From Novosphingobium sp. BW1 (GTDB taxonomy: Bacteria > Pseudomonadota > Alphaproteobacteria > Sphingomonadales > Sphingomonadaceae), in contig NZ_VIRF01000078.1 in assembly GCF_008107685.1 (NCBI RefSeq), forward strand, positions 124,001-188,000: 64,000 bases of DNA, read 5' to 3'. Each line of letters opens with the position of its first letter. Positions within the stretch are counted from its first letter, which is position 1. The notes beneath the pieces are model-generated. The model saw nothing but the letters and a program-made list of their open reading frames with translations, did not search any database and was not told the DNA's origin. Shown in pieces: positions 32,800 through 41,840 of this stretch. The position numbers and the translations under genes were made by a program.

Positions 32800-34166
32800 G
32801 CCGCAACTCCTTCCAGCACCGCCGCAAGGCCGGTGGCAAATTCCTCGATATCGTCCAGGGTGACCGTCTCGGTCGCGGTGACCAGCAGACCCTTGTGCAG
32901 CTCGGCCTGTTCGGGGAACAGACGGCCCAGCGAAACACCGCCCAGAATGCCCTTGTCGGCCAGCTCGCGTACCACGTCGCGGGCATCACGCGGCAGGACC
33001 AGCGTGACTTCGTTGAAGTAGGCATCGCTCAGCAGCGACACGCCTGGGATCTGGGTGAGCCGCTCGACCAGGGCCTGCGTGCGATCGTGGTTGATCGCGG
33101 CCAGCTGCTCCAGGCCTTCCCCGCCCAAGAGGCTCATGTGAATGCTGAAGGCCAGCGCACAAAGCCCGGAATTTGTGCAGATATTGCTTGTAGCCTTCTC
33201 ACGGCGAATGTGCTGCTCGCGGGTCGACAGGGTGAGCACGAAGCCGCGCTTGCCCTCGGCATCGACCGTCTCGCCGCACAGGCGACCGGGCATCTGGCGC
33301 ACGAACTTCTCGCGGCAACCGAAAAGACCGAGGTAGGGGCCGCCGAACTGAAGGCCAACGCCCAGCGACTGGCCTTCGCCCACGACGACATCCGCGCCGA
33401 GATTGCCCGGCGCTTCGAGAAGGCCAAGCGCCACCGGCTCGGTCACGACCACGATCAGCAGCGCCTTGGCGGCGTGCGCGGCCTCGGCGATGGCTTCCAG
33501 ATCGGGGATACGGCCCATGATGTCCGGGTACTGGACGACGACACTGGAGGTGGTCTCGTCGATGGCCGCGATCACCGCGGCGTCGTCGGTTTCGGCGGTC
33601 AGTTCGGGCGCGAGGCTGACGATCTCGTCCTTGGTGAACTTGGCCATCGTGCGCACGACTTCGCCGTAGTGCGGATGCAGACCGCCCGAAAGCACGGCCT
33701 TGCCCTTGCGGGTGACGCGCGCGGCCATGAGGATCGCTTCCCAGCACGCGGTCGAGCCGTCGTACATCGAGGCGTTGGCGACGTCGGTGCCGAACATGCG
33801 CGCGACCTGCGTCTGGAACTCGAAGAGAACCTGCAGCGTGCCTTGCGCGATTTCGGGCTGGTAGGGGGTGTAGGCGGTGAGGAATTCGCCGCGCTGGATG
33901 AGGTGGTCAACCGAGGCCGGCACGTGGTGGCGATAGGCGCCCGCCCCCAGGAAGAACGGGGCCGAGCCCGCATCGAGGTTCTTCGCGGCAAGTTTGCCGA
34001 GGTGGCGTTCGACAGCCATTTCGCTGGCGTGCATGGGCAGGCCCTCGATCGGGCCGGAGAGGCGCGCCGCTTCGGGCACGTCACGGAAAAGCTCGTCAAC
34101 CGACGAGGCCCCGACGGTCTCCAGCATGCTGGACCTGTCGGCAGGCGTAAGGGGGAGATAGCGCAT
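32796..34166 (-). CDS. gcvPA: Glycine dehydrogenase (decarboxylating) subunit 1
   Basis: A 456-residue N-terminal half of the split P-protein: [65 protein letters not shown] and [11 protein letters not shown] match the family. The partner is GcvPB, encoded immediately downstream with a 4-base overlap. The ATG at 34166 is the family start. A 133-bp gap with GC-rich inverted repeats separates it from gcvH. Confidence 0.97.
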   Translation of the reverse strand: MRYLPLTPADRSSMLETVGASSVDELFRDVPEAARLSGPIEGLPMHASEMAVERHLGKLAAKNLDAGSAPFFLGAGAYRHHVPASVDHLIQRGEFLTAYTPYQPEIAQGTLQVLFEFQTQVARMFGTDVANASMYDGSTACWEAILMAARVTRKGKAVLSGGLHPHYGEVVRTMAKFTKDEIVSLAPELTAETDDAAVIAAIDETTSSVVVQYPDIMGRIPDLEAIAEAAHAAKALLIVVVTEPVALGLLEAPGNLGADVVVGEGQSLGVGLQFGGPYLGLFGCREKFVRQMPGRLCGETVDAEGKRGFVLTLSTREQHIRREKATSNICTNSGLCALAFSIHMSLLGGEGLEQLAAINHDRTQALVERLTQIPGVSLLSDAYFNEVTLVLPRDARDVVRELADKGILGGVSLGRLFPEQAELHKGLLVTATETVTLDDIEEFATGLAAVLEGVAA

Positions 34167-34299
34167 CAGGCTTGCATTCCTGAATGAGAGGGAGGCGCAC
34201 GCCCGGACCATGCCGGAGGCGCACAGAAAGGGGCCGCAGCCCCGTCCGAAAGCTGCGGTCCCGGGGCCTCCCCCTCGGGCGAGCGGGAGGCCACCGGCA

Positions 34300-34671
34300 T
34301 CAGAGACCCGCGACGAACTTCTTGTACGCGGCCTCGTCCATGAGCTCTTCGAGCTCACTGGCGTCGGCCAGCTTGACGCGGAACAGCCAGCCGCCGACTT
34401 CGGGATCGGAGTTGACGAGTTCGGGCTCGTCGGCGAGCGCGTCGTTGGTCTCGGCGATCTCACCCGAAACCGGGGTGTAGACATCGCTTGCCGCCTTCAC
34501 GGAATCGACGACAGCAATCGAATCGCCCTTGGCCACCGTCGCGCCTTCTTCGGGCAGGTCGACAAAGGTGATGTCTCCCAGCTGACCCTGCGCGTAGTCG
34601 GTGATGCCAACGGTGCCAAGGTCGCCCTCGACTTCGATCCACTCGTGATCTTCGGAATAGTAAACAGACAT
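34300..34671 (-). CDS. gcvH: Glycine cleavage system H protein
   Basis: A 123-residue lipoyl carrier. The N-terminus [17 protein letters not shown] and the lipoylation site Lys in [17 protein letters not shown] (residue about 60) are typical, as is the C-terminal [12 protein letters not shown]. It shuttles the aminomethyl group from P to T protein. It follows gcvT by 13 bp. Confidence 0.97.
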   Translation of the reverse strand: MSVYYSEDHEWIEVEGDLGTVGITDYAQGQLGDITFVDLPEEGATVAKGDSIAVVDSVKAASDVYTPVSGEIAETNDALADEPELVNSDPEVGGWLFRVKLADASELEELMDEAAYKKFVAGL

Positions 34672-34684
34672 GGGTGCAAGCTCC

Positions 34685-35842
34685 TCAGCGGACGTAACGG
34701 TTGGGGACAAACGGCATCGCGACGACAGTGGCATCGAGCCGCTTGCCACGCATTTCGATCTGCAGGGCCGTGCCGTTTGCCGCGAGGGCGGTGTCGACAT
34801 AGGCCATCGCAATGGGGTGCTGGAGGGTCGGGGCGAACCCGCCCGACGTAACGAACCCGACTTCGCAGTCGCCCGACATCACCTTGGCACCCTCGCGCGC
34901 GGCCATGCGGCCATCGAGCTTGAGCCCGATGCGGCGGCGGTCCGTGCCTTCGGCCAGGTCTTTCTGGACGCGCGCGGCACCGGGGAAGCCCCCTTCGCTG
35001 CGGCGGCGCTTGTTGACGCCAAAGATGAGACCGGCCTCCACTGCGCCGTGCTCGGGCGTCATGTCGTGGCCGTAAAGCGGAAGACCCGCTTCAAGACGCA
35101 GGGAGTCGCGTGCGCCAAGGCCGATCGGCTTGACCTCAGGTTCCCCGCAGAGAAGGTCGGCGACCTTGGCCGCTTCTTCGCCCGGGATCGCGATCTCGAA
35201 GCCGTCCTCGCCAGTGTAGCCCGAACGGCTGATCCAGGCATCAACGCCATCCAGCGTGTAGGCAGCGCCCTTCATGAACTTCAGCTCGGTGAGCGGCGTC
35301 TCGCCCTTGGCGTGGCGCGCCAGCGCATCGACCGCCTTGGGGCCCTGCAGCGCCAGAAGGGCATTCTCGTCGAGGTGGTTGATGTTCACCTCGTCGGACA
35401 GGTATTCGCGCAAGGTACCGATGTCGTCCCACTTAGTCGCCCCGTTGACGACGAGGTAGAACCCGCTGTTCCAGCGCGTCACCATGAGGTCATCAAGGAT
35501 GCCGCCCTCTTCGTCGAGCAGCAGCGAATAGCGGACAGAGCCAGTCTTCAGCGTCGCCAGATCGATGGGAAGCGCGCCTTCCAGCGCGGCCTCCACGTCG
35601 ATCTCGGCACCTTCGGCCGGTGCGATGTACAGCTGGCCCATATGGCTGACATCGAACAGCCCCGCGCTTTCGCGCGTCCACAGGTGCTCGGCCAGGATAC
35701 CCTCGTATTGGATGGGCATGGGGTAGCCGGCAAATTCGACCATCCGCGCGCCCTTGTCCCGGTGCCAGGCATCAAGCGGCAGGATGGCCGGCTCGATGGG
35801 CTCCAGGTCGGGGTCATTTTCAAAATCGGAAATTTCGCTCAA
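34685..35842 (-). CDS. gcvT: Glycine cleavage system T protein (aminomethyltransferase)
   Basis: A 385-residue folate-binding T protein that moves the methylene group from GcvH to tetrahydrofolate and releases ammonia. Conserved parts: [45 protein letters not shown]. No ATG is available at the start. TTG at 35842 has GGAG seven bases upstream and is preferred; a TTG at 35857 would add five residues. It is the first gene of the operon, directly behind a glycine riboswitch. Confidence 0.94.
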   Translation of the reverse strand: MSEISDFENDPDLEPIEPAILPLDAWHRDKGARMVEFAGYPMPIQYEGILAEHLWTRESAGLFDVSHMGQLYIAPAEGAEIDVEAALEGALPIDLATLKTGSVRYSLLLDEEGGILDDLMVTRWNSGFYLVVNGATKWDDIGTLREYLSDEVNINHLDENALLALQGPKAVDALARHAKGETPLTELKFMKGAAYTLDGVDAWISRSGYTGEDGFEIAIPGEEAAKVADLLCGEPEVKPIGLGARDSLRLEAGLPLYGHDMTPEHGAVEAGLIFGVNKRRRSEGGFPGAARVQKDLAEGTDRRRIGLKLDGRMAAREGAKVMSGDCEVGFVTSGGFAPTLQHPIAMAYVDTALAANGTALQIEMRGKRLDATVVAMPFVPNRYVR

Positions 35843-35880
35843 GACATAGCTCCGCAACAGTCAGGTCACACCAGTTCGGT

Positions 35881-36122
35881 GCCCCCTCTGTCACGGAAAC
35901 CTGAGAGTTTTCCCTCTTCGAAGCGGCCCGTAAAAGGACCAATCGTCAAGGTTACACCGTCGGCGGCCCGACCCTTTCGGGCCCGACACTTTCCAGAGTA
36001 TCGCTATCAGCAGGCGCGGTCCTTTTGCCTGAGAGTTTCCGGGGCGGTTGCTCCTTCGGCGCCTATTCGTAATCCGCAATGGCTATAAGCAATTGCGAAT
36101 CACGCAGGTCTCTCCCGCGCTG
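35881..36122 (-). ncRNA. Tandem glycine riboswitch upstream of gcvT
   Basis: On the minus strand the first aptamer starts with GGGAGAGACC (about 36116-36107), continues through GCGCCGAAGGAGCAA and AACTCTCAGGCAAAAGGACC, and ends with ACTCTGGAAAG. The second aptamer contains TGGTCCTTTTACGGG, CTTCGAAGAGGGAAAACTC and CTCAGGTTTCC. Both share the CGAAG-GAG/AACTCTCAGG consensus of glycine riboswitches. It lies 39 bp before the gcvT start and should turn the gcv operon on when glycine is high. Confidence 0.92.
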
Positions 36123-36189
36123 CCAGCGATCGCCTCACGATTGGTTCAGACGAGGGCCCAAGTCAATCGGGCATGACCGCCTTGCCCAA

Positions 36190-36891
36190 TTAAACAGGTA
36201 TTTTTTGTAATACCCTACGGAAATTGTCGTGCTCGGCAACAAAGCGCCCCTGCGCCTTTTCCATCGCTACACCGACGATCACCCGTGCCAGTTCGTGCGC
36301 GCGGATCGAGCGAAACCGGCGCCACCGCCCATGGAGGGCGAGGCTGTCGGCGAGCGGGGCGAGCACCTGCACAAACCCCTCCAGCCGCCGCCGTTCTGCA
36401 CGATGTCCGCGCAGCAATCCGGGGCGCAGAATATCGAGACGGCGCAAGCCCATCTTGCCCAATGCTTCTTCCATCTCGCCCTTGACCGAGAGGTAGAAGT
36501 TGTGGCTTCCACACTCCGCGCCCGCCGAAGAGACGACAATCATGTGCGCGATCCCGGCGCTGCGTGCGGCCTCCGCGCAATCGACCACGAGATCCCGGTC
36601 GACCGCACGGAATGCCTCCTTCGATCCGGCCTTGGCGATGGTCGTTCCCAGCGCGCAGACGAGCACGTCGGCGCGCGCGGCGGCAATCAGCTCGGGCCAG
36701 CTTTCCACAGATCCGGTCAGGACGTCCATGCGCGCGCCCTCCGGCGTGGGTATCTCGCTGCGGGCCACGGCGATGATCCGCACGTCCTCGCGCCCCACGG
36801 ACGCGGCCAGCACGGCCTGCCCGACAAGACCGCTTGCCCCGACCAGGCAGATGCGGCGGACCGGGCCCGCCGCGCGACCCTTGTCAGACAT
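36190..36891 (-). CDS. NAD(P)-binding SDR-like oxidoreductase
   Basis: A 233-residue Rossmann protein: ICLVGASGLVGQAVLAAS is the GxxGxxG dinucleotide site, followed by VLVCALGTTIAKAGSKEAFR and MIVVSSAGAECGSHNFYLSVKGEMEE (YxxxK-like). It resembles the atypical SDR group that includes HTATIP2 and YbjT-like proteins. The substrate is unknown. Its start overlaps the 3' end of dgt by 8 bp on the same strand. Confidence 0.82.
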   Translation of the reverse strand: MSDKGRAAGPVRRICLVGASGLVGQAVLAASVGREDVRIIAVARSEIPTPEGARMDVLTGSVESWPELIAAARADVLVCALGTTIAKAGSKEAFRAVDRDLVVDCAEAARSAGIAHMIVVSSAGAECGSHNFYLSVKGEMEEALGKMGLRRLDILRPGLLRGHRAERRRLEGFVQVLAPLADSLALHGRWRRFRSIRAHELARVIVGVAMEKAQGRFVAEHDNFRRVLQKIPV

Positions 36892-38041
36892 TGCGCAGGC
36901 CTGCCGGCGTACGGCCATAGATGTTCTCATGGCAGGTGATCGCGAAGCGGTCGGTCATGCCTGCGATGTAATCCGCGATATGCCGGCTGCGTTCGGGCTC
37001 CGTGCGCGGGAGCGTGTCGATCCAGCTCTCGTCCATGAGCACGGGTTCCTGCGAATAGGCAGCATAAAGTTCGGCAAGGACCGCCCGGGCGCGCTTCGCC
37101 GTCTCGAGCTGCTCGGGATGGTAATAGAGCTTCTCGTACATAAAGCGCTTGAAGGCGCGCTCGCCCTCTTCCATCTCGGCGGAAAACGCGATCAGGGGAC
37201 GCCCTGCGGCGCGAACTTCCTCAACGCTTTCGACACCGACAAGACGCTTTTGCGATTCCGCGACAAGGTCGTTGACCATCGTGCCGATCTGACTACGCAG
37301 CAGTTCAGCCAGCTGGCGCTCACGCGGAATATCGGGATAACGCCGCTCCACCTCGGCCCAGTTGGCCGCGATGAAGGGATGTGCGAGCAATTCGTCGAGG
37401 TCGAGGAAGCCCGCCCGCAAGCCATCGTCGATATCATGGTTATCGTAGGCGATATCGTCCGAAAGCGCGGCCACCTGCGCTTCGAGCGAAGCGTGGGTGC
37501 TCAGCTCCAGGTCGTAGGCCGCGTTAAGCTCTCGCAACGCCCAGGTCGGGCTGGCGACGGGCCCGTTGTGTTTGGCCAGGCCCTCCAGCGTCTCCCAGGT
37601 CAGGTTGAGCCCGTCGTGGTGCGGATAGGGGCTGTCGATCCGCATCAGCGTTCGCAGCGTGTTGGCGTTGTGATCGAAGCCGCCCGCCTTGTGAAGCGCA
37701 GCGTCGAGCGCTTCTTCCCCAGCATGGCCGAACGGCGGATGGCCGATGTCGTGGGCCAGCGCGAGTCCCTCGGTGAGGTCCTCATCTAGGCCCAGAATAC
37801 GCGCGATCACGCGGGCAATCTGTGCGACTTCGAGGCTGTGGGTCAGGCGCACGCGGTAATGGTCGCCATCGGGCGCAACGAAAACCTGCGTCTTATAACG
37901 CAGGCGGCGGAACGCGATTGAGTGGATGATACGGTCGCGGTCGCGCTGGTAGGGGCTGCGCTCGCCCCGTGCGAGGCCGTTTTCCATGGGGAATTCCCGG
38001 CCACGCGAACGGGCCGGATCGGAAGCGTAAGGTGCAAGCAT
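36884..38041 (-). CDS. dgt: dGTPase-like HD-domain triphosphohydrolase
   Basis: A 385-residue HD-superfamily enzyme of the deoxyguanosinetriphosphate triphosphohydrolase-like type. Metal-binding residues: RVRLTHSLEVAQIAR (H), LAHDIGHPPFGHAGE (HD) and DDIAYDNHDIDDG (D). The R(D)RIIHSIAFRRLRYKTQVF stretch is diagnostic. It cleaves dNTPs to nucleoside and tripolyphosphate and can influence dNTP pools. The ATG at 38041 (MLAPYASDP) gives the usual N-terminus. Confidence 0.94.
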   Translation of the reverse strand: MLAPYASDPARSRGREFPMENGLARGERSPYQRDRDRIIHSIAFRRLRYKTQVFVAPDGDHYRVRLTHSLEVAQIARVIARILGLDEDLTEGLALAHDIGHPPFGHAGEEALDAALHKAGGFDHNANTLRTLMRIDSPYPHHDGLNLTWETLEGLAKHNGPVASPTWALRELNAAYDLELSTHASLEAQVAALSDDIAYDNHDIDDGLRAGFLDLDELLAHPFIAANWAEVERRYPDIPRERQLAELLRSQIGTMVNDLVAESQKRLVGVESVEEVRAAGRPLIAFSAEMEEGERAFKRFMYEKLYYHPEQLETAKRARAVLAELYAAYSQEPVLMDESWIDTLPRTEPERSRHIADYIAGMTDRFAITCHENIYGRTPAGLRNV

Positions 38042-38091
38042 CAGGCTGAAATTCTTTCCCGCATTCGGCGTTGAGCGATCCTTCCAAGATC

Positions 38092-38409
38092 CTAGCGGGC
38101 GAGCCCACTCGAACACAAGGCCGCGCTTTGGCCCGCGACGCGCAGCACCTGGGAATCCTCGATCCGGCCGACCGCGTCCAGCCAATCGCGCATCGTCGTC
38201 TTCTCGCCTTCCAGGCTGCGCAGCGACCAAAGCTGCATGGGCGAGAGGTCCGTGGCCATGCGGCCTGCGATGCACGTGGCGACCGTATCGCGCACACCGG
38301 CATCGCGCAGAGCGCCGTCGATACGCCACTGGGCATAGGCGGGGACACCAAAGGTCCAGGCAGCAAACAGGACAGCGGCCAGCACGGCCAGTCGGATCAA
38401 GGAAGTCAT
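38092..38409 (-). CDS. Small exported or membrane-anchored protein
   Basis: A 105-residue protein whose N-terminal IRLAVLAAVLFAAWTFGVPAYA is either a signal peptide or a single anchor. The remaining part has four conserved-looking features: WRIDGALRDAGV, TCIAGRMATDLS, WSLRSLEGEKTTM and two Cys that could pair. Function unknown. It lies between pntB and dgt on the same strand. Confidence 0.65.
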   Translation of the reverse strand: MTSLIRLAVLAAVLFAAWTFGVPAYAQWRIDGALRDAGVRDTVATCIAGRMATDLSPMQLWSLRSLEGEKTTMRDWLDAVGRIEDSQVLRVAGQSAALCSSGLAR

Positions 38410-38448
38410 GCCCGCAAGGTCGGGGGTGTCACCCATTTTTCCAAGGGG

Positions 38449-39951
38449 TTAATCGAGAGTCTTGACGATTTCCTCGACCATCTTCTTCGCGTCGGCCAGG
38501 AGCATCATGGTCTGGTCCATATAGAACACCTCGTTGTCGACGCCTGCATAGCCCTGCCCGCCCATCGAGCGCTTGATGAAGAAGATCGTCTTGGCCTTCT
38601 CCACGTCGAACACGGGCATGCCGTAGATGGGCGAAGACTTGTCGGTTCGCGCGGCCGGGTTCACGACGTCATTCGCACCGATGATGAAGGCGACGTCAGC
38701 CTGCGCGAATTCGGAATTGATGTCCTCCAGTTCGAAGACATCGTCGTAGGGCACGTTGGCTTCGGCGAGGAGCACGTTCATGTGCCCGGGCATGCGTCCC
38801 GCCACGGGGTGGATCGCGAACTTCACCGAGACGCCGTGGTCCTTCAGCATATCGGTCATCTCTCGCAGCGCGTGCTGCGCCTGCGCGACCGCCATGCCAT
38901 AGCCCGGAATGATGATGACGTTCTCCGCCTCCTTCATCAGGAAGGCCGCATCTTCGGCGGAACCGCGTTTCCAGGGACGCGGTTCGCCGATTCCACCCTC
39001 GCCTGCCGAACCTGTTGCATCCGCCCCGAAGCCGCCTGCGATGACCGAAACGAACGAGCGGTTCATCGCCTTGCACATGATATAGGAAAGGATCGCGCCC
39101 GAGGAGCCGACCAGCGCGCCGGTGATGATCATCGCGGTATTGTGGAGCGTAAAGCCCATCGCCGCAGCGGCCCAACCCGAATAGGAATTGAGCATCGAGA
39201 CGACCACCGGCATGTCCGCCCCGCCGATCGGGATGATGAGCAGGAAGCCGATCACGAAGGCGAGCAGCGTGATCCACACGATCAGCAGCCCCTCGCCCGG
39301 ACCGCCTGCCCCGCTCAGCGCGTAGGTTGCCACGAGGCCCAGGATCGCGACAAGCACGGCCAGGTTGAGGAGATGGCGTCCAGGCAGCAGGATCGGCGAA
39401 CCCGACATGTTCCCGTTGAGCTTCAGGAAGGCGATGATCGAACCCGAAAAGGTGATCGCACCGATGGCAATGCCAAGGCCCATCTCGATACGGCTGGCGA
39501 CCATGATCTGGCCCGTCGCATCGAGGATTTCAAAGGCGCCGGGATTGAGCCAGGCCGCCAAGCCCACCAGCACGGCAGCGAGCCCGACCAGGCTGTGAAA
39601 GGCCGCCACAAGCTGGGGCATCGCGGTCATAGCAATGCGTCGCGCGATCACGAAGCCGATGATCCCGCCAAGAGCAATGGCGGCGCCGATCTCGGGCAGG
39701 CTGGCGATCTCGTGCGTGACCAGTGTGGTCACGACCGCGATGCCCATGCCGACCATGCCGTAGCGGTTGCCCTGGCGGCTGGTGGTGGGATGCGAAAGGC
39801 CCCGCAGCGCAAGAATGAAGCACACGCCCGCAATGAGATAGGCAAGTGCCACCCAGGGGTTCACCGCGTGGCCCTCAACAATCTCGATCTCCTGCACGGT
39901 CTCGTTCACCGGCATGGTTGCCACGGCTGAGAGAAGAGGAAGTCGCATCAC
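38449..39951 (-). CDS. pntB: NAD(P) transhydrogenase subunit beta
   Basis: A 500-residue membrane subunit: nine or so hydrophobic helices, then the NADP(H)-binding domain III with VIIIPGYGMAVAQAQHALR, FAIHPVAGRMPGHMNVLLAEA and FIIGANDVVNPAA. It forms the proton channel and NADP site of the transhydrogenase, making NADPH from NADH with the proton gradient. Its ATG overlaps the pntAB stop by four bases. Confidence 0.97.
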   Translation of the reverse strand: MMRLPLLSAVATMPVNETVQEIEIVEGHAVNPWVALAYLIAGVCFILALRGLSHPTTSRQGNRYGMVGMGIAVVTTLVTHEIASLPEIGAAIALGGIIGFVIARRIAMTAMPQLVAAFHSLVGLAAVLVGLAAWLNPGAFEILDATGQIMVASRIEMGLGIAIGAITFSGSIIAFLKLNGNMSGSPILLPGRHLLNLAVLVAILGLVATYALSGAGGPGEGLLIVWITLLAFVIGFLLIIPIGGADMPVVVSMLNSYSGWAAAAMGFTLHNTAMIITGALVGSSGAILSYIMCKAMNRSFVSVIAGGFGADATGSAGEGGIGEPRPWKRGSAEDAAFLMKEAENVIIIPGYGMAVAQAQHALREMTDMLKDHGVSVKFAIHPVAGRMPGHMNVLLAEANVPYDDVFELEDINSEFAQADVAFIIGANDVVNPAARTDKSSPIYGMPVFDVEKAKTIFFIKRSMGGQGYAGVDNEVFYMDQTMMLLADAKKMVEEIVKTLD

Positions 39952-40232
39952 TTCTTCTCCCTCTTCTTGTACATCGCGAGCATGCGCGCCGTGACGGCGA
40001 AGCCACCGAAAATGTTAATGCTGGCGAGCACCACGGCGGCGAGGCCAAGGTACTTTGCACCCGGTACCCCAGCTGCAGCACTGGCGACGAGTGCGCCCAC
40101 GATGATGACCGAGGAAATCGCGTTGGTCACCGCCATCAGCGGAGTGTGCAGCGCCGGCGTCACCGACCAGACAACGTAATAGCCCACGAAGCAGGCCAGC
40201 ACGAAGATCGAGAGGATACTGATGAAATCCAT
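39948..40232 (-). CDS. pntAB: NAD(P) transhydrogenase subunit alpha part 2
   Basis: A 94-residue integral membrane subunit with three helices: LSIFVLACFVGYYVVW, TPLMAVTNAISSVIIVGALV and GLAAVVLASINIFGGFAVTA. It corresponds to the membrane part of PntA in the three-subunit type found in Rhodospirillum. It lies between pntAA and pntB. Confidence 0.95.
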   Translation of the reverse strand: MDFISILSIFVLACFVGYYVVWSVTPALHTPLMAVTNAISSVIIVGALVASAAAGVPGAKYLGLAAVVLASINIFGGFAVTARMLAMYKKREKK

Positions 40233-40252
40233 GGGTCTTCTCCTCCTCCCTG

Positions 40253-41386
40253 TCAGCCGAGCAGCCGTTCGTGAACGATCCTGCCACCCTGCGTCAGGCG
40301 AATGGCGTCGCCGATCTCCGCGTCGAGCACGGGCCCGCCTGCCTCCTTGTCCCAGAAGGCGGAGAGGAAATTGAACAGATTGCGCGCAAACAGCGCCGAG
40401 GCGTCGGCAGGCAGGTGCGCCGGCGTATTCGACAGGCCGATGATCTTCACCCCGTGCTTCTCCACCACCTCATCAGCGACGGTTCCTTCCACATTGCCGC
40501 CTTGCGGGGCGGCCAGGTCGAAGATCACGCTGCCCGGCTTCATCGAGGCAATCTGTGCATCGGTGATGAGCCGCGGCGCGGGGCGACCCGGAATAAGCGC
40601 GGTGGTGATGACGATGTCCTGCTTGGCGATATGGTTCGACACCAGTTCGCCTTGCGCCTTCTGGTATTCCTCGCCCATCTCGGTGGCGTAGCCGCCCGCG
40701 CCTTCGCCATCGATCCCGGCGACATTCTCCACGAAGATAGGCTTGGCGCCGAGCGAGAGGATCTGCTCCTTGGTCGCTGAGCGCACGTCAGTCGCCGAGA
40801 CCTGTGCGCCCAGACGTCGCGCGGTGGCAATTGCCTGAAGGCCCGCCACGCCCACGCCCATCACGAAGCACTTGACTGCACTGATCGTACCCGCCGCCGT
40901 CATCATCATCGGAAAGGCGCGGCCATAGGTATCGGCCGCCAGGATCACCGCCTTGTATCCGGCGAGGTTGGACTGACTGGAGAGAATATCCATCGACTGG
41001 GCACGGGTTATGCGCGGCATGAATTCCATCGCCAGCGCTTCAAGCCCGGCACTGGCATAAGCATCGACTCTGGCACGCTGGCCAAAGGGATCGAGCCCGG
41101 CGACCACCCAGGCGCCCGGCGCCACGCCGGACAGGAGCGCGATATCGGGCCCCTGCACACCCAACACGATGTCCGCCCCGGCCACGACCGCCGCCGCTTG
41201 GCCCACATTGGCCCCCGCCTCGCGGTAAGCCTCATCCAGGATCGAAGCCGACAGGCCCGCCCTGCTCTCGACATGGAGCGCGGCGCCCAGCGCGATCAGT
41301 TTCTTCACCGTCTCGGGCGTCGCCGAGACGCGCGCCTCCCCGCTCGCGCGTTCGCGTAGAACGGCGATCTTCCTGCCCGTACCCAT
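40253..41386 (-). CDS. pntAA: NAD(P) transhydrogenase subunit alpha part 1
   Basis: A 377-residue soluble NAD(H)-binding domain I: IAVLRERASGEARVSATPETV, MPRITRAQSMDILSSQ, VMGVGVAGLQAIATARRLGA (GxGxxG) and ALIPGRPAPRLIT are all family motifs. The start ATG at 41386 gives the usual beginning. It is followed by pntAB after 20 bp and preceded by a small aa3-oxidase subunit gene. Confidence 0.96.
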   Translation of the reverse strand: MGTGRKIAVLRERASGEARVSATPETVKKLIALGAALHVESRAGLSASILDEAYREAGANVGQAAAVVAGADIVLGVQGPDIALLSGVAPGAWVVAGLDPFGQRARVDAYASAGLEALAMEFMPRITRAQSMDILSSQSNLAGYKAVILAADTYGRAFPMMMTAAGTISAVKCFVMGVGVAGLQAIATARRLGAQVSATDVRSATKEQILSLGAKPIFVENVAGIDGEGAGGYATEMGEEYQKAQGELVSNHIAKQDIVITTALIPGRPAPRLITDAQIASMKPGSVIFDLAAPQGGNVEGTVADEVVEKHGVKIIGLSNTPAHLPADASALFARNLFNFLSAFWDKEAGGPVLDAEIGDAIRLTQGGRIVHERLLG

Positions 41387-41430
41387 GTTCGAGCCCCTGT
41401 TCTATCGAATGGTGTGGACCTGGTGTCAGG

Positions 41431-41556
41431 TCAGGAGGCGATAAGCCCCACCACGAACGCAGTCACCAGGATACAGAACCCCGTGCCCCAGGTCGCGGCC
41501 TTGATGAACCCGTTGTAGGTTGCCTGCGAAGTCTTGATATCGTGCCCCGAAGCCAT
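41431..41556 (-). CDS. aa3-type cytochrome c oxidase subunit IV peptide
   Basis: A 41-residue protein, MASGHDIKTSQATYNGFIKA then a single hydrophobic helix GTGFCILVTAFVVGLIAS. It matches the bacterial aa3-CoxIV family (a one-helix accessory subunit of cytochrome c oxidase). The short length is normal. It sits 45 bp upstream of pntAA, so it is probably in the pnt operon, as in other alphaproteobacteria. Confidence 0.85.
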   Translation of the reverse strand: MASGHDIKTSQATYNGFIKAATWGTGFCILVTAFVVGLIAS

Positions 41557-41840
41557 GTCTTGCGTCCTTCCCCTGTTCATTCGGACCACCGCCAGCCTAG
41601 GGCGCCGGTCCTGTTCCCTCAACCTTCCCCGCCCTGCGCCAGGTACAATATCGCGGGGGCAGTCGAAGTGTTCCCGTTGCGCGGCGCCCGAGTGTTATCG
41701 GGTCCACCGCACGCCGGGTCTATTAGCCTAAAGACGAACGCAACGCTACTTGTCGCGAAGCACAGGCTTAATCCCGCCTTTACCTCCCGCACATAAGGTG
41801 CTGTATCAAACCGGTACATGTGAGGACCCTGACGCGCACC

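Noticed and set aside
31396..33021. Antisense open frame over gcvPB/gcvPA
   Set aside because: Same GC-shadow effect; glycine dehydrogenase genes are clear on the minus strand.
38071..39930. Long antisense open frame (619 residues) across pntB
   Set aside because: Low-complexity His/Arg/Asp-rich translation typical of GC-rich antisense; pntB is clear on the other strand.
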